A stretch of DNA of 64,000 nt from Thalassia testudinum (taxonomy: Eukaryota; Streptophyta; Magnoliopsida; Alismatales; Hydrocharitaceae). The first letter of the stretch is position 1; every line of letters begins with the position of its first letter. This document shows, piece by piece, positions 23,799 to 37,100 of the stretch. The stretch lies in assembly GCA_037157565.1 (NCBI GenBank), contig JAZHRO010000013.1:32182501-32246500 (forward strand), given 5' to 3'. The translations under genes were made by a program, and so were the position numbers. A model generated the notes under the pieces. That model was not told where the DNA came from, searched no databases, and saw nothing but the letters and a program-made list of their open reading frames with translations.

Positions 23799-24149
23799 GT
23801 GTTTCCACCACCCGTCACCTTCACCTTTGCCCCAACACCTTTCTCGTCGACCCTGTGTAGCTAGTCGCTCATTGTGAGCTCTGGCAGGTCAAGGGAAGCC
23901 TTGATGGCATCATCTCGAGCTCTGGCAGCAACAGAGAGAATGAGAGAGATAGGGAGCGAGAGATTGAGTTAGAGAGAGAGAGAGAAGGCTTGTGAGAGAG
24001 ATTGAGAGCCACTGGATGAGTAGAGATAACAACAAAGAGTGAGTTAAAGAAGAGTTACTTGACCAAGGTATGACCACTTAATTCCATTTACATGTCTTTG
24101 AAATAAACTGATGCAATTTACCATGGAAGAATGATCACTTAAATCAAGG

Positions 24150-24330
24150 TGTGGTTCCCTTAAAGTTACCAATGACCTTTTTCGTACCGTTTTTTTCCCC
24201 CCCTCTGTGATGCTTTCCAAGTCGTGTTTTCGGAAGAATATCGTGGACTTCTCAAAATTGATCTTTTGTCCGGACAAAGCACAGTAATGTCCATTCGATC
24301 TATTCATCCCGTGTTCCTCTTCGCTGTGCG
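24150..24330 (-). pseudogene. Possible LINE reverse-transcriptase scrap
   Basis: On the minus strand a short stretch reads YCALSGQKINFEKSTIFF. This resembles the plant LINE RT motif 'SGxKIN..KSxIFF' that follows the catalytic region. Only about 60 residues are recognisable and no poly(A) tail is visible. It lies just upstream of the presumed promoter of the host gene. Confidence 0.4.
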
Positions 24331-24539
24331 CCGCGTACTTCTTTCTAGACTCTGGAGAAAGTTCCATGCCGAAACCCCGTCCATCGACCTCTCCTGGAGG
24401 GACGGGTCAGTGAATACGCGGAAGCCGAGGGGCCGTTTGCAAACCTGGACATTATCCACACGCACCCCACCCCTTTCCCGATTCCAGTTTTTTTTATTCC
24501 CCCGATTCCAGTCGGACTGCCTCCGCCCCCCACTTTAAA

Positions 24540-25604
24540 TCGTCAATCACACACTTCTGTCCTCTGCCGATGCGCGTGCGAGCCACTGAGCGTCAGGGAG
24601 AGAAGCAGAAGAAGAAGAGTAGAGAGGTTCGATAGAGAGAGAGAGAGAGAGAGGGACAGAGAAGCGCAGCGCCACCTGATAGATGTTGGGGAGTCGAATT
24701 GTGTGGGAGGAGGAGGAGGAGGAGGCGAGATGAAGACGGCGAAGGGGATAACCGCCACAGCTAGGGTTTCGTACGGGGCCGCGGCGGGGATGCGAATCGA
24801 GGCCCTGGGGAAATGAGCCTTCCTCCCACCGCTGGATACGCTCCCAACGGCCTCGATCTCGTCCACGGATGGAGGGTGCCCGCAGCTCTCTAAGCCCCCT
24901 TCCGCCTTTGGTCCGTTCGTTACCCCCATTCTCCCTCCTCACACTCCTCTTCCTTCTCCATAGCTTTGTTTTTTTAAAGTTTTTTCCTTCTGCTTCCGAA
25001 CCACTACGCGGACTGGAGAAATTAGGGTTTCCCCTCTTGCTTGCTTTCGCTGAGGAACTTCTCCGGTGAAGTCCCCGGGGGGCGGGGGTCCGTCAGACCG
25101 CGGACTCCCTAAGCGGGACCGAATTGCGAGCTGTACTGCGTGGTCGTTTAGGCGTGGAGGAGCGTATGCGGAGATACAGAAGTTAGTTTCTCAAACGCTC
25201 AACTCGGTCGGTGAAGCTGGAGTCTGATGTGATGAGGAGACCCGAGACGGAAAGGTGGTGCAGGGTCTCCGAGCGTCGGACATCTGTGGACTACCGATGG
25301 ATGTAGAGGACCTCGGTTCGCTGGACGGGTATCCATTATGCGTGCAATCGGTCTTTCAATCGAGAGGCAAGTGGGCTGCCATTGTGTAGTGGAGGGAATT
25401 TACTTTTGACAGGGTCGTGGTTACGTCTTGGTCCTAAGGATGCAACAGGGGTTTCGTTCATTTACCACGGCGGTTACCAAGTTGTGTTGAGCTAAGGCAA
25501 ACTTGCATGCTTAAACGTTTAGTAGCTTGTCTAAACTGGCATGATGAATGTGGTTGACCCCAACTTGATTGATATTTACAAGCAGTTGGAGACAAAATTG
25601 AGGG
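24540..25604 (+). promoter_or_regulatory. Probable promoter-proximal region and 5' UTR exon of the Agenet gene
   Basis: This CpG-rich, repeat-free block follows a TE-rich stretch and precedes the coding exons by about 2.2 kb. It has features of a plant 5' UTR: a CT/GA microsatellite (24580-24660), 'gctagggtttc' and 'attagggtttcc'. The first coding exon at 27779 is preceded by a good intron acceptor (ctatgcag, ending 27768), so at least one non-coding exon must lie upstream. A plausible donor is GAGGG|GTAAAT at 25605. The transcription start is not determined. Confidence 0.45.
24730..24816 (+). CDS. Candidate upstream ORF (28 codons) in the presumed 5' UTR
   Basis: ATG at 24730 opens a short frame beginning MKTAKGITATARVSYG and stopping with TGA at 24814-24816. 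If 24540-25604 is transcribed as inferred, this would be an upstream ORF able to affect translation of the main ORF. Its peptide matches nothing I know, and it may be fortuitous. Confidence 0.2.
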   Translation: MKTAKGITATARVSYGAAAGMRIEALGK

Positions 25605-26721
25605 GTAAATAGTGCAGAGGATACGGGAAGTGATACGCCGAATTTGATGATCCTAAATGGGGTTTAAGGGATAGAGCCCAGGGTATGTAGGACCTTCTGC
25701 AACATTGGGAGTTTGGGGCGTTTTCAGATATTATTTATATAGGACCATGGAGTATTGCATAAAGGAATAAATGGTGGGAGAATTATCTAATGTCATATTT
25801 AATCATTGAAAAGAAAGAGTTTTCAATTTGCTCCTCTTTTAAACACATTCTGGATGGATATCTTTAGCTGGAAAACCTTAGGTCATGTAGTATATATGAG
25901 CCAAGATGACCGAATAGCATCTTCATGGAAAAGAAACTTGCAGCTTCCCTGATATATACATCCCTTTGAGGATATTATTGTTTTCTTTCCAGCCAAAACA
26001 ATCATAATGTTTACAGAAGATACATGAAAATTATGCATGTCTTGAAAGTTGGTGGGTTCCCTGGAGGGCCATCTCACAACTCCTCCTCCCTCCTACTTTT
26101 CAAAAAAACTCCCCCTCCCTCCTCTACCAACACACAAGCATACTCACACACACCTACCCTTTGACACTTGCATTCTTAAACATTTGTGAGGCTTGTAAGA
26201 ATCTGATCAAACCAATCTTGTCAGCTTGAATTTTTAGTTAGAGCACTATGCTTGAAGCAAAACACCCTCATTGTACAATGATGCTGGCGCTGAAGTTAAT
26301 ACATTTCCTGGAGGTATTCCAAATTAAAAAACATTTCAGGCAGGCCATTTTTCTTACATTTATAGATCCAAAGTTCCCAAAAAGTTATTTATGTCCTTTC
26401 TGTTGTAGCTTGTTATTTCTTGTCTTGGATCATTTTCCCCCTTCCATAATATGCTGCTTGCTTACCAGATATTTTTTGCATCTGATATCTTGGGTTTTGG
26501 ACATAGGGTTGATATGTCTCTACTATCTATTGATGATGAAATGCTCGTGAAATGTCACAATCTAAGTGCTAGTGGTCTTCCATAGTTTGATCTTGAATCC
26601 TCCCACTTGCCCACAGACACACAATTATTTTGAGATTTAGCTGATTGATGATAGTTGTTGGAGGGTGCTAGCATTTGATGCTCAAACATGCACAATGGTA
26701 TGTGTATCTGACCTATTTCCA

Positions 26722-27515
26722 AGATTCGAAATGTCGATTTTGATGCCGTGCCGATAAAATTGTAGGTATACATTTCGTGGGCATGCCAAAGGCATGCCGT
26801 GGAAATGTCCGTTTTTCGATGGCAAACTTCGATGATTTCGATGACCCAAAAAAATGACATTTCGAGACACGTCGAGGGCACGCCGAGAGCATGTCGGTGC
26901 ATGCCGACAGAAATAATAATCAAGATATTAGAAATGTGTTTACAGGTTTTTTTTAATATTAAAGACATGTTTACAGGTTATTTTACCCGTGTGTGTGTGT
27001 GTGTGTGTGTGTCAATCCCTTCCCTCCCACCGATTCCCTCCAGCCAATTCAAATTCCCTCCCAGACCTGTGCCAATCCCTTCCCTCCTACCGATTCCCTC
27101 CAACGCCAAATCCAAACCCAATCCCTTCCCTCCAGCCAATTCAAATTCCCTCCCAGACCTGTGCCAATCCCTTCCCTCCTACCGATTCCCTCCAGCACCA
27201 AATCCAAACCCAATCCCTTCCCTCCAGCCAAAAATTCCCTCCAGCCAATTTGAATTCCCTCCAGCCAATTTGAATTCCCTCCCCCCCACTGCCCCTTCCC
27301 TTCCAGACCAGCGGGAACCTTTTCAAATTTCCCGGTGCTCCCACTCACCGTCGGCATATCGACTTTTCGTTGGTAACTGTCGGTGTGCCGGCGAAATCCT
27401 CGGCATGCCGACGGTTTCCCTGCAAATCGACACTATTTATGTCGATATACCCTCCCTCCAAAAATCCCCTTACCGACGGCATGTCGGCGGCATGCCGTCG
27501 GCATTTAAATCACAG
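26722..27515 (+). mobile_element. Mutator-like non-autonomous element, copy A (794 bp)
   Basis: The flanks carry an exact 10-bp target duplication, cctatttcca, at 26712-26721 and 27516-27525. The element begins AGATTCGAAATGTCGATTT and ends GCATTTAAATCACAG. The two ends form an imperfect inverted repeat around GATT..AAATGYCGA. Both subterminal regions are full of GGCATGCCG-type palindromes. The centre has a (GT)n run and a pyrimidine-rich minisatellite. No transposase is encoded. The 9-10 bp duplication places the family with MULEs. Confidence 0.8.
27044..27227. repeat. 92-bp minisatellite, two units, inside MULE copy A
   Basis: Unit 1 starts at 27044 and unit 2 at 27136. Both begin 'ccaattcaaattccctccc' and end 'aatcccttccctccag', and they differ by a few bases. 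A degenerate 'ccaatttgaattccctcc' series continues to about 27290. The overlapping open frames come from this repeat. Confidence 0.8.
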
Positions 27516-27778
27516 CCTATTTCCAGAAGTGATTGCAATGCAATAAGACTTGGAAAAAGCTTTTTTAAAAAATAATACTTGAAACAAAACGTTTGTTTTT
27601 TGACAAGAAATTGACAAAAACTTTTGTATTATCTAAGATAGTCCCCCTCCTTTCCCATTTTAGATTCTCATTATTGGTTGGCAAATGCTCTAGCATACCG
27701 GCTAAAATTTCAATCATTTTCATTGAGTTGTATGTAGTTTTATATTTGCTATTTTCCTATCTATGCAGGGATATACTC

Positions 27779-29960
27779 ATGGATTATGATGACAATGATT
27801 ATCAAAATCAGCATTTTCAATTAGGAGGAGAGGATAATAACAACTTTTTGCGGCCATTCTCTTTGCCTAAATTTGATTTGGATGAACATCTTCAGGTGCA
27901 TTTAAGGTTTGACAGTTTAGACGATTCTGAAGATATACTTGGAATCCGAGTTCAGGAAGGGAATAACTGGATCCAGGATTTTTCTTCTGGAACTCGTGGA
28001 ATAGAGTTTAGTGCCAGTGCTGCTGAATCATGCACGATTTCACGGCAAAACAACATCTGGTCAGAAGCCACATCTACTGAATCTGTTGAGATGCTGCTGA
28101 AATCTGTTGGAGAAGATGATATGTTGACAAAGAAGAATAGTACTGACTCTATCTCTAATGATGTGCTAAGCAATGCTGGCAATGACATGACCCCTTCTTT
28201 GCAAAAAGATGATCCTTGCAAGGAAAATGTCATTGATGCTGACTTAACAACAGTGCACAATAGTAGCTCTACTGAATTAAAAGGAGCAACTTCAATTACA
28301 GCCTCTCAGGATAATGCTCTGTATCAATCTTCAGGAGATGGAAACCATGGTGCAATTGATCTCAAAGAATTGGATAAATCTTCCTTGAGTGACGTTGGTG
28401 AAATTTCCATTAAGCATTCTGATTCAGGCATTCATATAATCCAGCCATCAGTTAAAAATCCTGAAGATGTAATGCCTAATGTAGCACTCTTCATTGAGGG
28501 TAATTTGCAGGGGAAAGTTCCAAAAGGCCCTACCATGATTGATCCATATGTGAAGAGCAGAGTCCCAGATGTCCTTGACAGTAATTTGGCCGAAAAGGAT
28601 TCTTACATGGTCCCCTCTAGTAATTTACAGATCGACAACTCACTGAAGATAGCTGACATGGATGGGACGATGTCTTCAGATCCCAATAGTCAAAAGTCTA
28701 GCAATGATTTCAAGGCACCTTATTCTGAGGCTTTGCCATCTGAAGCATCCGATGACTTGACGTCCCAGGAAAAGGAGGATCAGTTGTTGAGAGCAGGTAA
28801 TGAAATTGGTTGTGATCTTGATAGGCATAAACCTTTGGGCAGGTGCAACCCACCTAAAGTTTCTTCTAGTTCAGGGACACATGTAGATTCATCTGATGTG
28901 ACCAATGCTTGTGAAAATTCAGTTCAATCCAAGGGACCTGATGGATTGTTGGAGGTTATTGTTGATGAAGTGAAGTTATCAACGAAAGACAGTGATGCAT
29001 TGGCATCCCAGAAGAAGGAGGAACAATCTTTGCAAGCAAGTAGGGAAATTGCTCGGTGTCACCCTGATGGGCATGGTCTTGTGAGCAGCTGTAATATTGG
29101 AGAAATTCCTACTAAGTTGAGTGCACAAGCAGAATCATTGGACTCGATGAATGATTGCAGAGACTCGGTTCATCCTAAAGGACCCGATGGATTGATGGAG
29201 GTTGTTGTTGGTGGAATGAGGCTTTCAAGCAAGGATAGTAAGATGGGGAAATGTGAAGATGATTCTGTTGAAAAGAGTAAAGAAAACACACCTGCAATTT
29301 TTTCTCCTGAGAAAGTAGAAGGAAATGATGACATTGGTTTGCATGATAAATCATTTGATTCCATCCATGATTATAGAGGGGAGGAGGTAAAGGAATCTTT
29401 CTTAGCAGTGAAAGGGAAAGACGATTCTAGGAACTATTGTGATGGAAGTGGCAAGAAGCAAGAACTTTCTGATTTTGGTCGGAATGCTACTAATGTAACC
29501 AGTGAAGATGAGGAAGCACGTACTGTTGGAACTATGAAATCTACGGAAGTGGAATCACATGATTGGATGCCAGATATCACAAATCAGACTGGTGATCATG
29601 GAGTTGATGACCATATTAGATCTTTAGAAACAGTGGTGAATGAATGCGGAAAAGAAGATGGAGTAAATGCTAAATCTCCGGATTCAAGTAACAATGTTGT
29701 CGCAACTCCATTATCTGCCAATCCGGATACAATGGAGTTGTGTAATGTAACCCCCTTAGACACTGATAGCGACCCCCTAGATAGCCCAGCTCAAGAGAAG
29801 GGCACAGGACTTTCTGCTGGTTCTGGTATTGAGGATGCTGCAAATGATGGTTCTGCAATGAAAGGGAAAACAATTGACTCCGTGCCTCAAGTTTCTGATG
29901 TCCCATCAGCATCAGTTGATAAAAGTTTCCATGAGAAGATGCCCAGTGAAGTGAAATCAG
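27779..29960 (+). CDS. Agenet gene, coding exon 1
   Basis: This encodes residues 1-727 and ends with one base of a Gly codon (TCA G|gtcgtg). The exon itself begins at 27769, after the acceptor. The start is the first ATG after the splice site and opens with the family-conserved MDYDDND. A longer frame from 27593 runs through intron sequence and is not the start. Beyond residue 75 the exon is acidic and Ser/Asp/Glu-rich, without a known fold. It contains an internal 82-residue duplication (KGPDGL(L/M)EV at about 28931 and 29177). Confidence 0.88.
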
Positions 29961-32900
29961 GTCGTGTTAGCTTATTATAGTTAGACAACTTTTTTGAAAA
30001 GGAAAATATTCTAGTTAGATAAATGTCCGATGCCTTATAATGAGTATTACAGCAGTTTGTTTAGGGTGTTGTATTTTCTGAAGCTTTGTTTGTATCCTTA
30101 CTTTGTACAGACATGGCAGCTGACAGGTCCCCGAGCTCGGATGTACCAAGAGTTTCTATGGAATTGAAAGATATAGCACAGACAACTGATGTTACTGGTT
30201 CTTCTGATGCTACAAATAGAGAAATGTCTGTGTCACAGATACCTGGTTTGGATTTATTTCCAAGTAATCAAAACGATGTGAAGTTGTCTGGAGGCTCTAA
30301 GGAACTGTTTTTTCCTACTCACGAGGTTGCCAGTGCCTTTATTTCATTTATTCAACAGCTCTTATGTTTTCTTTGGAGTTTCAATGCTTATCTGTTATGA
30401 ATGCCTTTTCCAGGATAAGGCACAGGTTCCACCTTGTAATGATGTACATTCTTCTAAAAATGAATCTCAGATAGGTTGTGCTAGAGATGGGTTGGCTGGT
30501 CATTCAGAGGTGTGCTCAAGAGAAATGTCGAGCATTTCAGGTAATCCTTTGAGACTCCGTGTCAAAAAAAAAGTAAGAAGACTCCTGATAATTGAAGTTA
30601 TTAAAACAAGAAATATCAAAATTGTAAGGTACAACTCACCCTGATGCTTTGGTGGTTAAGCAATTAGCCTCCCATTTAGTGTAGCACTACTTCCTTCCAA
30701 AAAAAGTTAGCTTTCGCACAAAGCATCTGGTAATCCAATCAACTTTCTGCTACCAAACTTTCTTCCATCGTTTGTATCATTGTCAGTTTTAGCTTCATCT
30801 CGACAGTTGTCTGTTTATTTCTGCGAATAGAAACTTAATACTCTGTACTTAAGTTTTTGATATTTTTATCTTGTGAGACTTTTTGCTCAAAAGGTAAATT
30901 TGCAATAACATGGAGTTTCTAGATCTAACTACTGCACCTGGATTTGAGGTTTGTCAGGTCTAAAAGTGTGCAAAGTGATTGATTCAAATTCTTAAACTCA
31001 TGTTGCTAGATTAGTCCTCCTTGCATATATGGCATATACTAATTCTGTGTTTACAGTATGAGAACGAGAGTACTAGAGTCCTACTTGCCTATATACTATT
31101 ACTCTTACAAAGAAGATTATGTGCTAAGTTGCAGGTTGCATGCTTAAAGTGAGGTGGTAGATCAAGATCTTAGTGCATAATTAAGAATGCTAGACAAATA
31201 GAGTTGTCATGCTAATCCCATTAAAAAAAAAAGGGAAGCTTTGTTGAACTCTGTGCAGCTGTTACTGCATCCTGCCTGCATGAAAGAGTCACATTGAACT
31301 CTGTGCAGTTGTAGTCTCCTCGCATATGGGTCCTTTTTGTGTTGGAGGCTTGATTACTGCATGTATAAATCTTAGATCTAGGCATAGGTTTTGGATCTTC
31401 ATGAAAATATTGGCAGGTTCTCATGTTGTTTCCAGCTTTCCAGTTGCCAAACATTGAAATTTGGGCTAATCTTCATATAAGGTCATCTCCACTGTTTCGT
31501 TGGAAACATTATATTTAAATTACAAACTCCCTAGTTTCAATTTCCTGTTGAATGGGGAAGATTCCTATCTCTTGCAAGCATTTAATACAATTTCTTTATT
31601 GAAGGTGCAGAGGGAGAGGTGGAGAATCTTTCCATTCTTCTAGGCATTTTTGGTGAATTTTCTGTGCTGAAACTTAATAGGGATAAGTCTTCATTTCTTC
31701 CTTTTATCTACATGTGGATGTGTACAGAGATGCTAAGAATCCCCATGGCTTCACTTCCTTTACAATATCCTGGGTTGCCTCTTTCTGACTGGCCTTTGAG
31801 AGCCAATGATTGGAAGATTCTTCTTTGCAAGATAGAACATAGATTGGAAGGCTGGAAGCCGAAACTCCTTTCCAAGGGGGTTTGCCTGTGCTTTTAAGGT
31901 CTGTTCTATGTTCTATCTGCTATTTCTATGTTTTTTCTCTTAGTTTTTGTCATGCCACAGAAGGTGGAAAAGAAGTTGGACATGCTAAGGCACAGGATCT
32001 TCTGCAAAGGGACAGGACAAGAGAACTGTAGTTTTGTTTTAGTCACTTGGGAGGAGATGTGTAGATCTGTTGCTGATGGTTTCTTCGGGTTGCTGAGCCT
32101 GCATGTCATGAATAACTCCACTCAGTGGATCATAAAGTTGTGTGGGCTGACAATGACCTCCTGTCATCTTTAATTTGGTTTGTTTTGGCAGGAAGCTTAA
32201 TTGGGAGGGGAGAATGGTGCAAACCAGTGGTGCCTCTCAATTTTGGAGAGGTTTGTTGAAATTCGTTCTGCTAGTAATCCAATTCTTTGTGCCAAAGCTT
32301 TGTGATGTTTCTATTTTCTGATTTTGGTTGGATGATTAGTTGGGTAGAGGCTTGTTGGCAGACAGATTTCCCAGGATTTTCACATATTCTTCTAACCACA
32401 GTGCATCAGTGGTGGATTACTGGGACTCTAGGGGAGGTACATGGATTTCATTATGGGTTGGCAACCTTTCCAATCAAAGGCTTGAGGAATTCCTTTATTA
32501 CAAGAGGAGTTGGTCTCTTTACAGCCACAGTGGGTGAGGTAGATTGCTGGATGTGGGGCAATATTGATTTTTCTGTTAAGTATGCTTATTCCTGCCACTC
32601 TAGACTCTAGACCGATCTTGGATGGTGATAATTTTTTTTCTTTTTTATTTCTCCGAGATTGCATTCTCTTGTGGAAGTCCATCTGCCTCCAAAGATCAAG
32701 ATCTTTGGGCAACAGTTAAGGCTTAATAGACTTATGGTGATGGTCAATAGAAAGAAGATTGTGGCACAGGCTGATACCATATTCTCCTTTGCCAAGAGGT
32801 TGATGAGGACTGTGACACCTTATCTTCCCATGTTCCTATGTGAGAAATGTTTGGGAGAGATCTGGTTTTCATTAAATAAATACTTTCTTCGCTTCAGAAT

Positions 32901-34139
32901 TTTATAGGAGCTTCGGAAGGGGTTCATACAGATCTAAGAAGGGCAGCTCCATTTGCTTTCTTGTGGGCATTCTGGCCTCAGTGCAATGGTGTAATTTTTT
33001 GAGGTGGAGGAGCCTTTGGGAGAATGTTTGTAGGGAGAGAGAAATTTGTTAAAGGGGTCTTGGTTGTCCTTGTAATTGTGCCTTTATTTTGATGGAAGAT
33101 AAATATTGCTGATGGTCACTGGTACATTTTAGCCATCCCTTTCCTTTTCAAAAAAAAAAAAAAAAAAATACAAGCCTTCTCTAGATTGGTAGAAACTATA
33201 TGTAGATCGTTTTTCCTACTTTAGGAATTTTCAATCACTGATCTTGGAAGGTGTATCCCTTCATATTATTGACCTATGAGGCATGAAACTGAACTGATAC
33301 TCAATTATGCTAAAGGCTGCATCTACGTGGTTTTAACATCTTTCAAAATTTGGCACTTTGGATCATCTCATTTAGTCATCAATTTAATTCCCATGGTTTG
33401 CGTGGTGTTGTATGCTTGTTTTGTTCTTGCGGGCATTGTTTGTTTCAAGGAATGAGTGAAACTAGGAAAGAGTTTGACCAACTTAAAGATAACATCAGAA
33501 TAGGCACTTCTAAATTGGAATAAAGTTATTCCACCCATGGGATAGGATGGAATTGGAGGCACAAAACAAATTCAACCAAGTGAACCACCTCTATCTCTCT
33601 CTCTCTACACATGCGTGCGCATGCACACAGGTGTAGGACTTATCTAGCAAGCTATTTGAGCCAATCTCATTCGAACTCAGGTGGAGCCTTAAATAAGAAT
33701 CCAACCATATAGATTGAATGTTTATTGGTTAAATAGGATGCATATGAAATTTCATCGAAAATGGATATGGTGTTGATAATCATCTTAATGAAAAAGTTAC
33801 GAAAATATCATTTTGTAAATTACAAAACAACTGTGTGAATTACAAATCATCTATTCAGGTGGAGCCTTAAATAAGAATCCAACCATATAGATTGAATGTT
33901 TATTGGTTAAATAGGATGCATATGAAATTTCATCGAAAATGGATATGGTGTTGATAATCATCTTAATGAAAAAGTTACGAAAATATCATTTTGTAAATTA
34001 CAAAACAACTGTGTGAATTACAAATCATCTATCGTAAAATAGGTTTTGTTTTGTAATTGTGTAGTGCAAATTTTGTAAAATACATATTAGTTTTTAAAAA
34101 TATATAGTGACATTTCCTAGATGCACTGCATAATTTTCC

Positions 34140-34193
<54 letters not shown>

Positions 34194-37100
34194 TGTACCG
34201 TTTCAATATATATATATATACATATATATGTATGTACACTTTGCTCATTTAGTAGTAAATGAGCACTACAAGTTCCTTTTACAAGTCATCTCTTTTTTAT
34301 TTTACGAGTGAGTATTATGATTGTTGGATTTTAGGAAAAATATGGGCCTTATTGATTTAAAATAGCGGCCTTAGCCCTCTTTATATGGAGAGAGGGCTTT
34401 GACATACAAGGAAACACATCACACATTTACTAAAAATAACAAGACCTAAATATGGAAAAATATCTAACACAATCTTAATTTGTTCTCTATGATTTATTTT
34501 CTAACACTCTCCCACAAATTGAGATGTGGGAGACGACGAAGACTTGGATCCTTAAGGTAGTGGAGATCAACTCTTGTTAATGTGGTAGTCCCTTCTTCGT
34601 GTCTTCAACTTTGGGTGTTTCTTCTTGTATGCTCTTATAGAGCCAGTCTACGCTTGGTTTTTCTTGAGATGCGCAAGAGTATTGCCTGTACACTTGACAT
34701 TGTGAGATTGCTTCCGTCTTTATTGTTTCTTTCACTTAAATATATAAGGACCTAAACAAGACTTAACTTTTAAAGAAAAGAAAAAAGTGGAGCCAATCAT
34801 AAAGTAACCCTAATAATTTTTTAAAAAAGGAAAACTCCGAGCTCTGGTTGAAGAGGGTTTCTTCCTCTTCTTTATTCTCGGTTAGCGCCCATCTCTTCTT
34901 TGTTGGGCGTGTAACAGCAGTAGCAACATCGAAAGCAGCACCAACAATTGCTTCTGCCACCATCTATACCCGGGCGACGCTACAATAGTAGCGAAACCCA
35001 CGGTGAGGTCTAGACCACCTTGGTCTAGCAGCCCATGCTTCGAGGGTTTATGTGAGCCCTCAAAGTCCTTGATCGAACACAATTTGAGGGCTCAAAAACA
35101 TGATCCGGATCACCTTGTCGATCGGCGTTGGAGCTTGTTTGGCTTGTCGGTGGTGACTTCGGTGGCCGATGTTCACCGGAGGTGCTCGGCGTGGTGAGGA
35201 AGAGTTCGATGACCACCCCTGTGGTGGTCTTTCATCAGACGGAGGTTGGAGGCAGTGCCGGTGACGCTTTCTTCACCGGCGACGAGAGGGATAGTACGAG
35301 TAGTAGTGGAAGGAGAGGAAGAAGTGAGGAGAGGTAGAGGAGAGGTTTAGGAGAGGAGAGAACCACTTCGATGGCTCACTGGAGGTCTACGGTGTTGTCG
35401 GAGGGCCTCCCCCTCTTAGGATTTCTTTTTCCACTCTTTTCTCACATGATCAAACCCACTCTGATACATATTTTGGGAAAAATATGGACTTTATTGATTT
35501 AAAATAGAGGCCTTAGCCCTCTTTATAGAGGGAGGGCTTTGACATACAAGGAAACACACTACTCATTTACTAAAAATAATAAGGACCTAAATATGAAAAA
35601 ACACCTAACACAATCTTAATTTGTTCCCTATGACTTATTTCTTAACAATGATATTACAAGTTACGGCCTTTAACCTGGATAACTGCCCTTTGGTTTTTCA
35701 AAAAAAAGTTAATGGCCTTTAACCAATTTTTTACAAGTTATACATGCTAATATTACAAGGAAATTTAGTTATATACATGTGCATTATAAGTGATGTTAAA
35801 AACATGTCATGTATTACAACTACCATGTATTATTCTTTTTAATATTTTATCATTTTAATCATAATAATTGTCGAGTCTAGAGATGTATTTACTATTTTTC
35901 ATTATTTTTGGATGATTGTGTAATTTTCCCAAACTTTTCTATTATAAAAGAGAGGCTAGAATTTCCTTTCAATAGTAATGCATATTTTTTCTTCACATGG
36001 TATACGACTGGTGCTCCGATATCCCATCAAATACCCACTCAAAAGATGATCAAATTACTAATAGAAAGGTGATTCGATGGAGAAACAAGGCCAAGATCGC
36101 AGCAACAACATGGGAGAAACATCTCGTAATGCCGCCCCAGTTGCCACAGGGTCTATCGGTGGACTCAACGCTGTCGACGTTCCCGCTGGAGGCCTACCGG
36201 CAACCTTGTAGGCCAGCAGGTGGTCGGTGGTTCCCATCCTTGATGTCTTGATTTGTGTGACGAGCCTTCTCTCACGCTTAGTGCATGTGGTGATGAGTTT
36301 TCTCTCACATTGGTTGATGAATATTCCTTTATCAAGCATGACGAGTCTTCTCTCATGCAAAGAGGATGTGATGTGGTCGCTTGAAAGGTCTGCTTCAGAC
36401 CTACAGGGGTGTGCATGTGTAGTCCAAGGAGAATCGAAGAAGATGGGGGCCAGAGGCATGTGGATTGTTTATTTTGGCACCTCTATACATCTCACAGGCA
36501 ATGCTGAGCGGTTGGTGAATCCCATAAATCAACGTGGGATCAGAGATGTCAAAGTGGCTAATGGGGCCATGTCACCAATCACGGCAGCTGGAAGTGTACG
36601 GGCATCCTCGAAGATGATGATTGAAGATGTTCATTGTGCGCTCTTGAGTTCCTGATGAACCTGTTGTCTGTGAGCCACATCTGCAAGAACCTTGGGTGTT
36701 GTGAAGTATTTGATAAGGCGCATTGGTACTTCCAGAATCGTCAGACAAGAGAGATTTTAGGTGGGGGTATAGAGTGAAATGGTCTCTATTACCTTGACAT
36801 GCTCACCTTGTTTGTTGGAGTTGCTTCCATAGTCACTAATTCTTGGTTATGGCACATGAAACTCGGACACCCATCACTTAAGAAGATGCGCTAGATGTAT
36901 CTTGGTTTGCCAGACACCTTGACTCTGGAGTGCGAGGATTGCCAGTTTGGGAAGCATCACAAGAGTAGATACCCATGGAGAGAAGTTGGGGTGAGTACTG
37001 TTCCCTTTTCTCTTGTGCATTGTGATGTCTGGGGGCCATTTAGAGTACTTACTCTAGGAGGACATCGGTAGTATGCAGTCTTTGTAGATGATCATAGTTG

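Larger units (their letters stand above)
25605..27768 (+). other. 5' UTR intron of the Agenet gene (boundaries partly inferred)
   Basis: The acceptor ctatgcag at 27761-27768 is clear; the donor near 25605 is a guess. The intron is AT-rich with no conserved ORF. It contains the Mutator-like element at 26722-27515. Confidence 0.4.

Noticed and set aside
24543..24942. Minus-strand ORFs of 128-131 aa near the presumed promoter
   Set aside because: Arg/Ser-rich and generated by a GA/CT microsatellite and CpG-rich 5' UTR. No homology recognised.
26799..27575. 258-aa plus-strand frame upstream of the Agenet gene
   Set aside because: It runs through the minisatellite and GGCATGCCG array of MULE copy A, so it is repeat-derived.
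27593..27778. Upstream extension of the first coding exon (frame open from 27593)
   Set aside because: It crosses a clear intron acceptor (ctatgcag ending 27768). The conserved protein start is at 27779.
30640..30720. SINE-like stretch ('ggtggttaagcaattagcctcccatt')
   Set aside because: It only loosely resembles a tRNA-derived box, with no convincing A/B box spacing and no target duplication.
33368..33562. 64-aa minus-strand frame in intron 3
   Set aside because: No domain, no splice context and ordinary intronic base composition.
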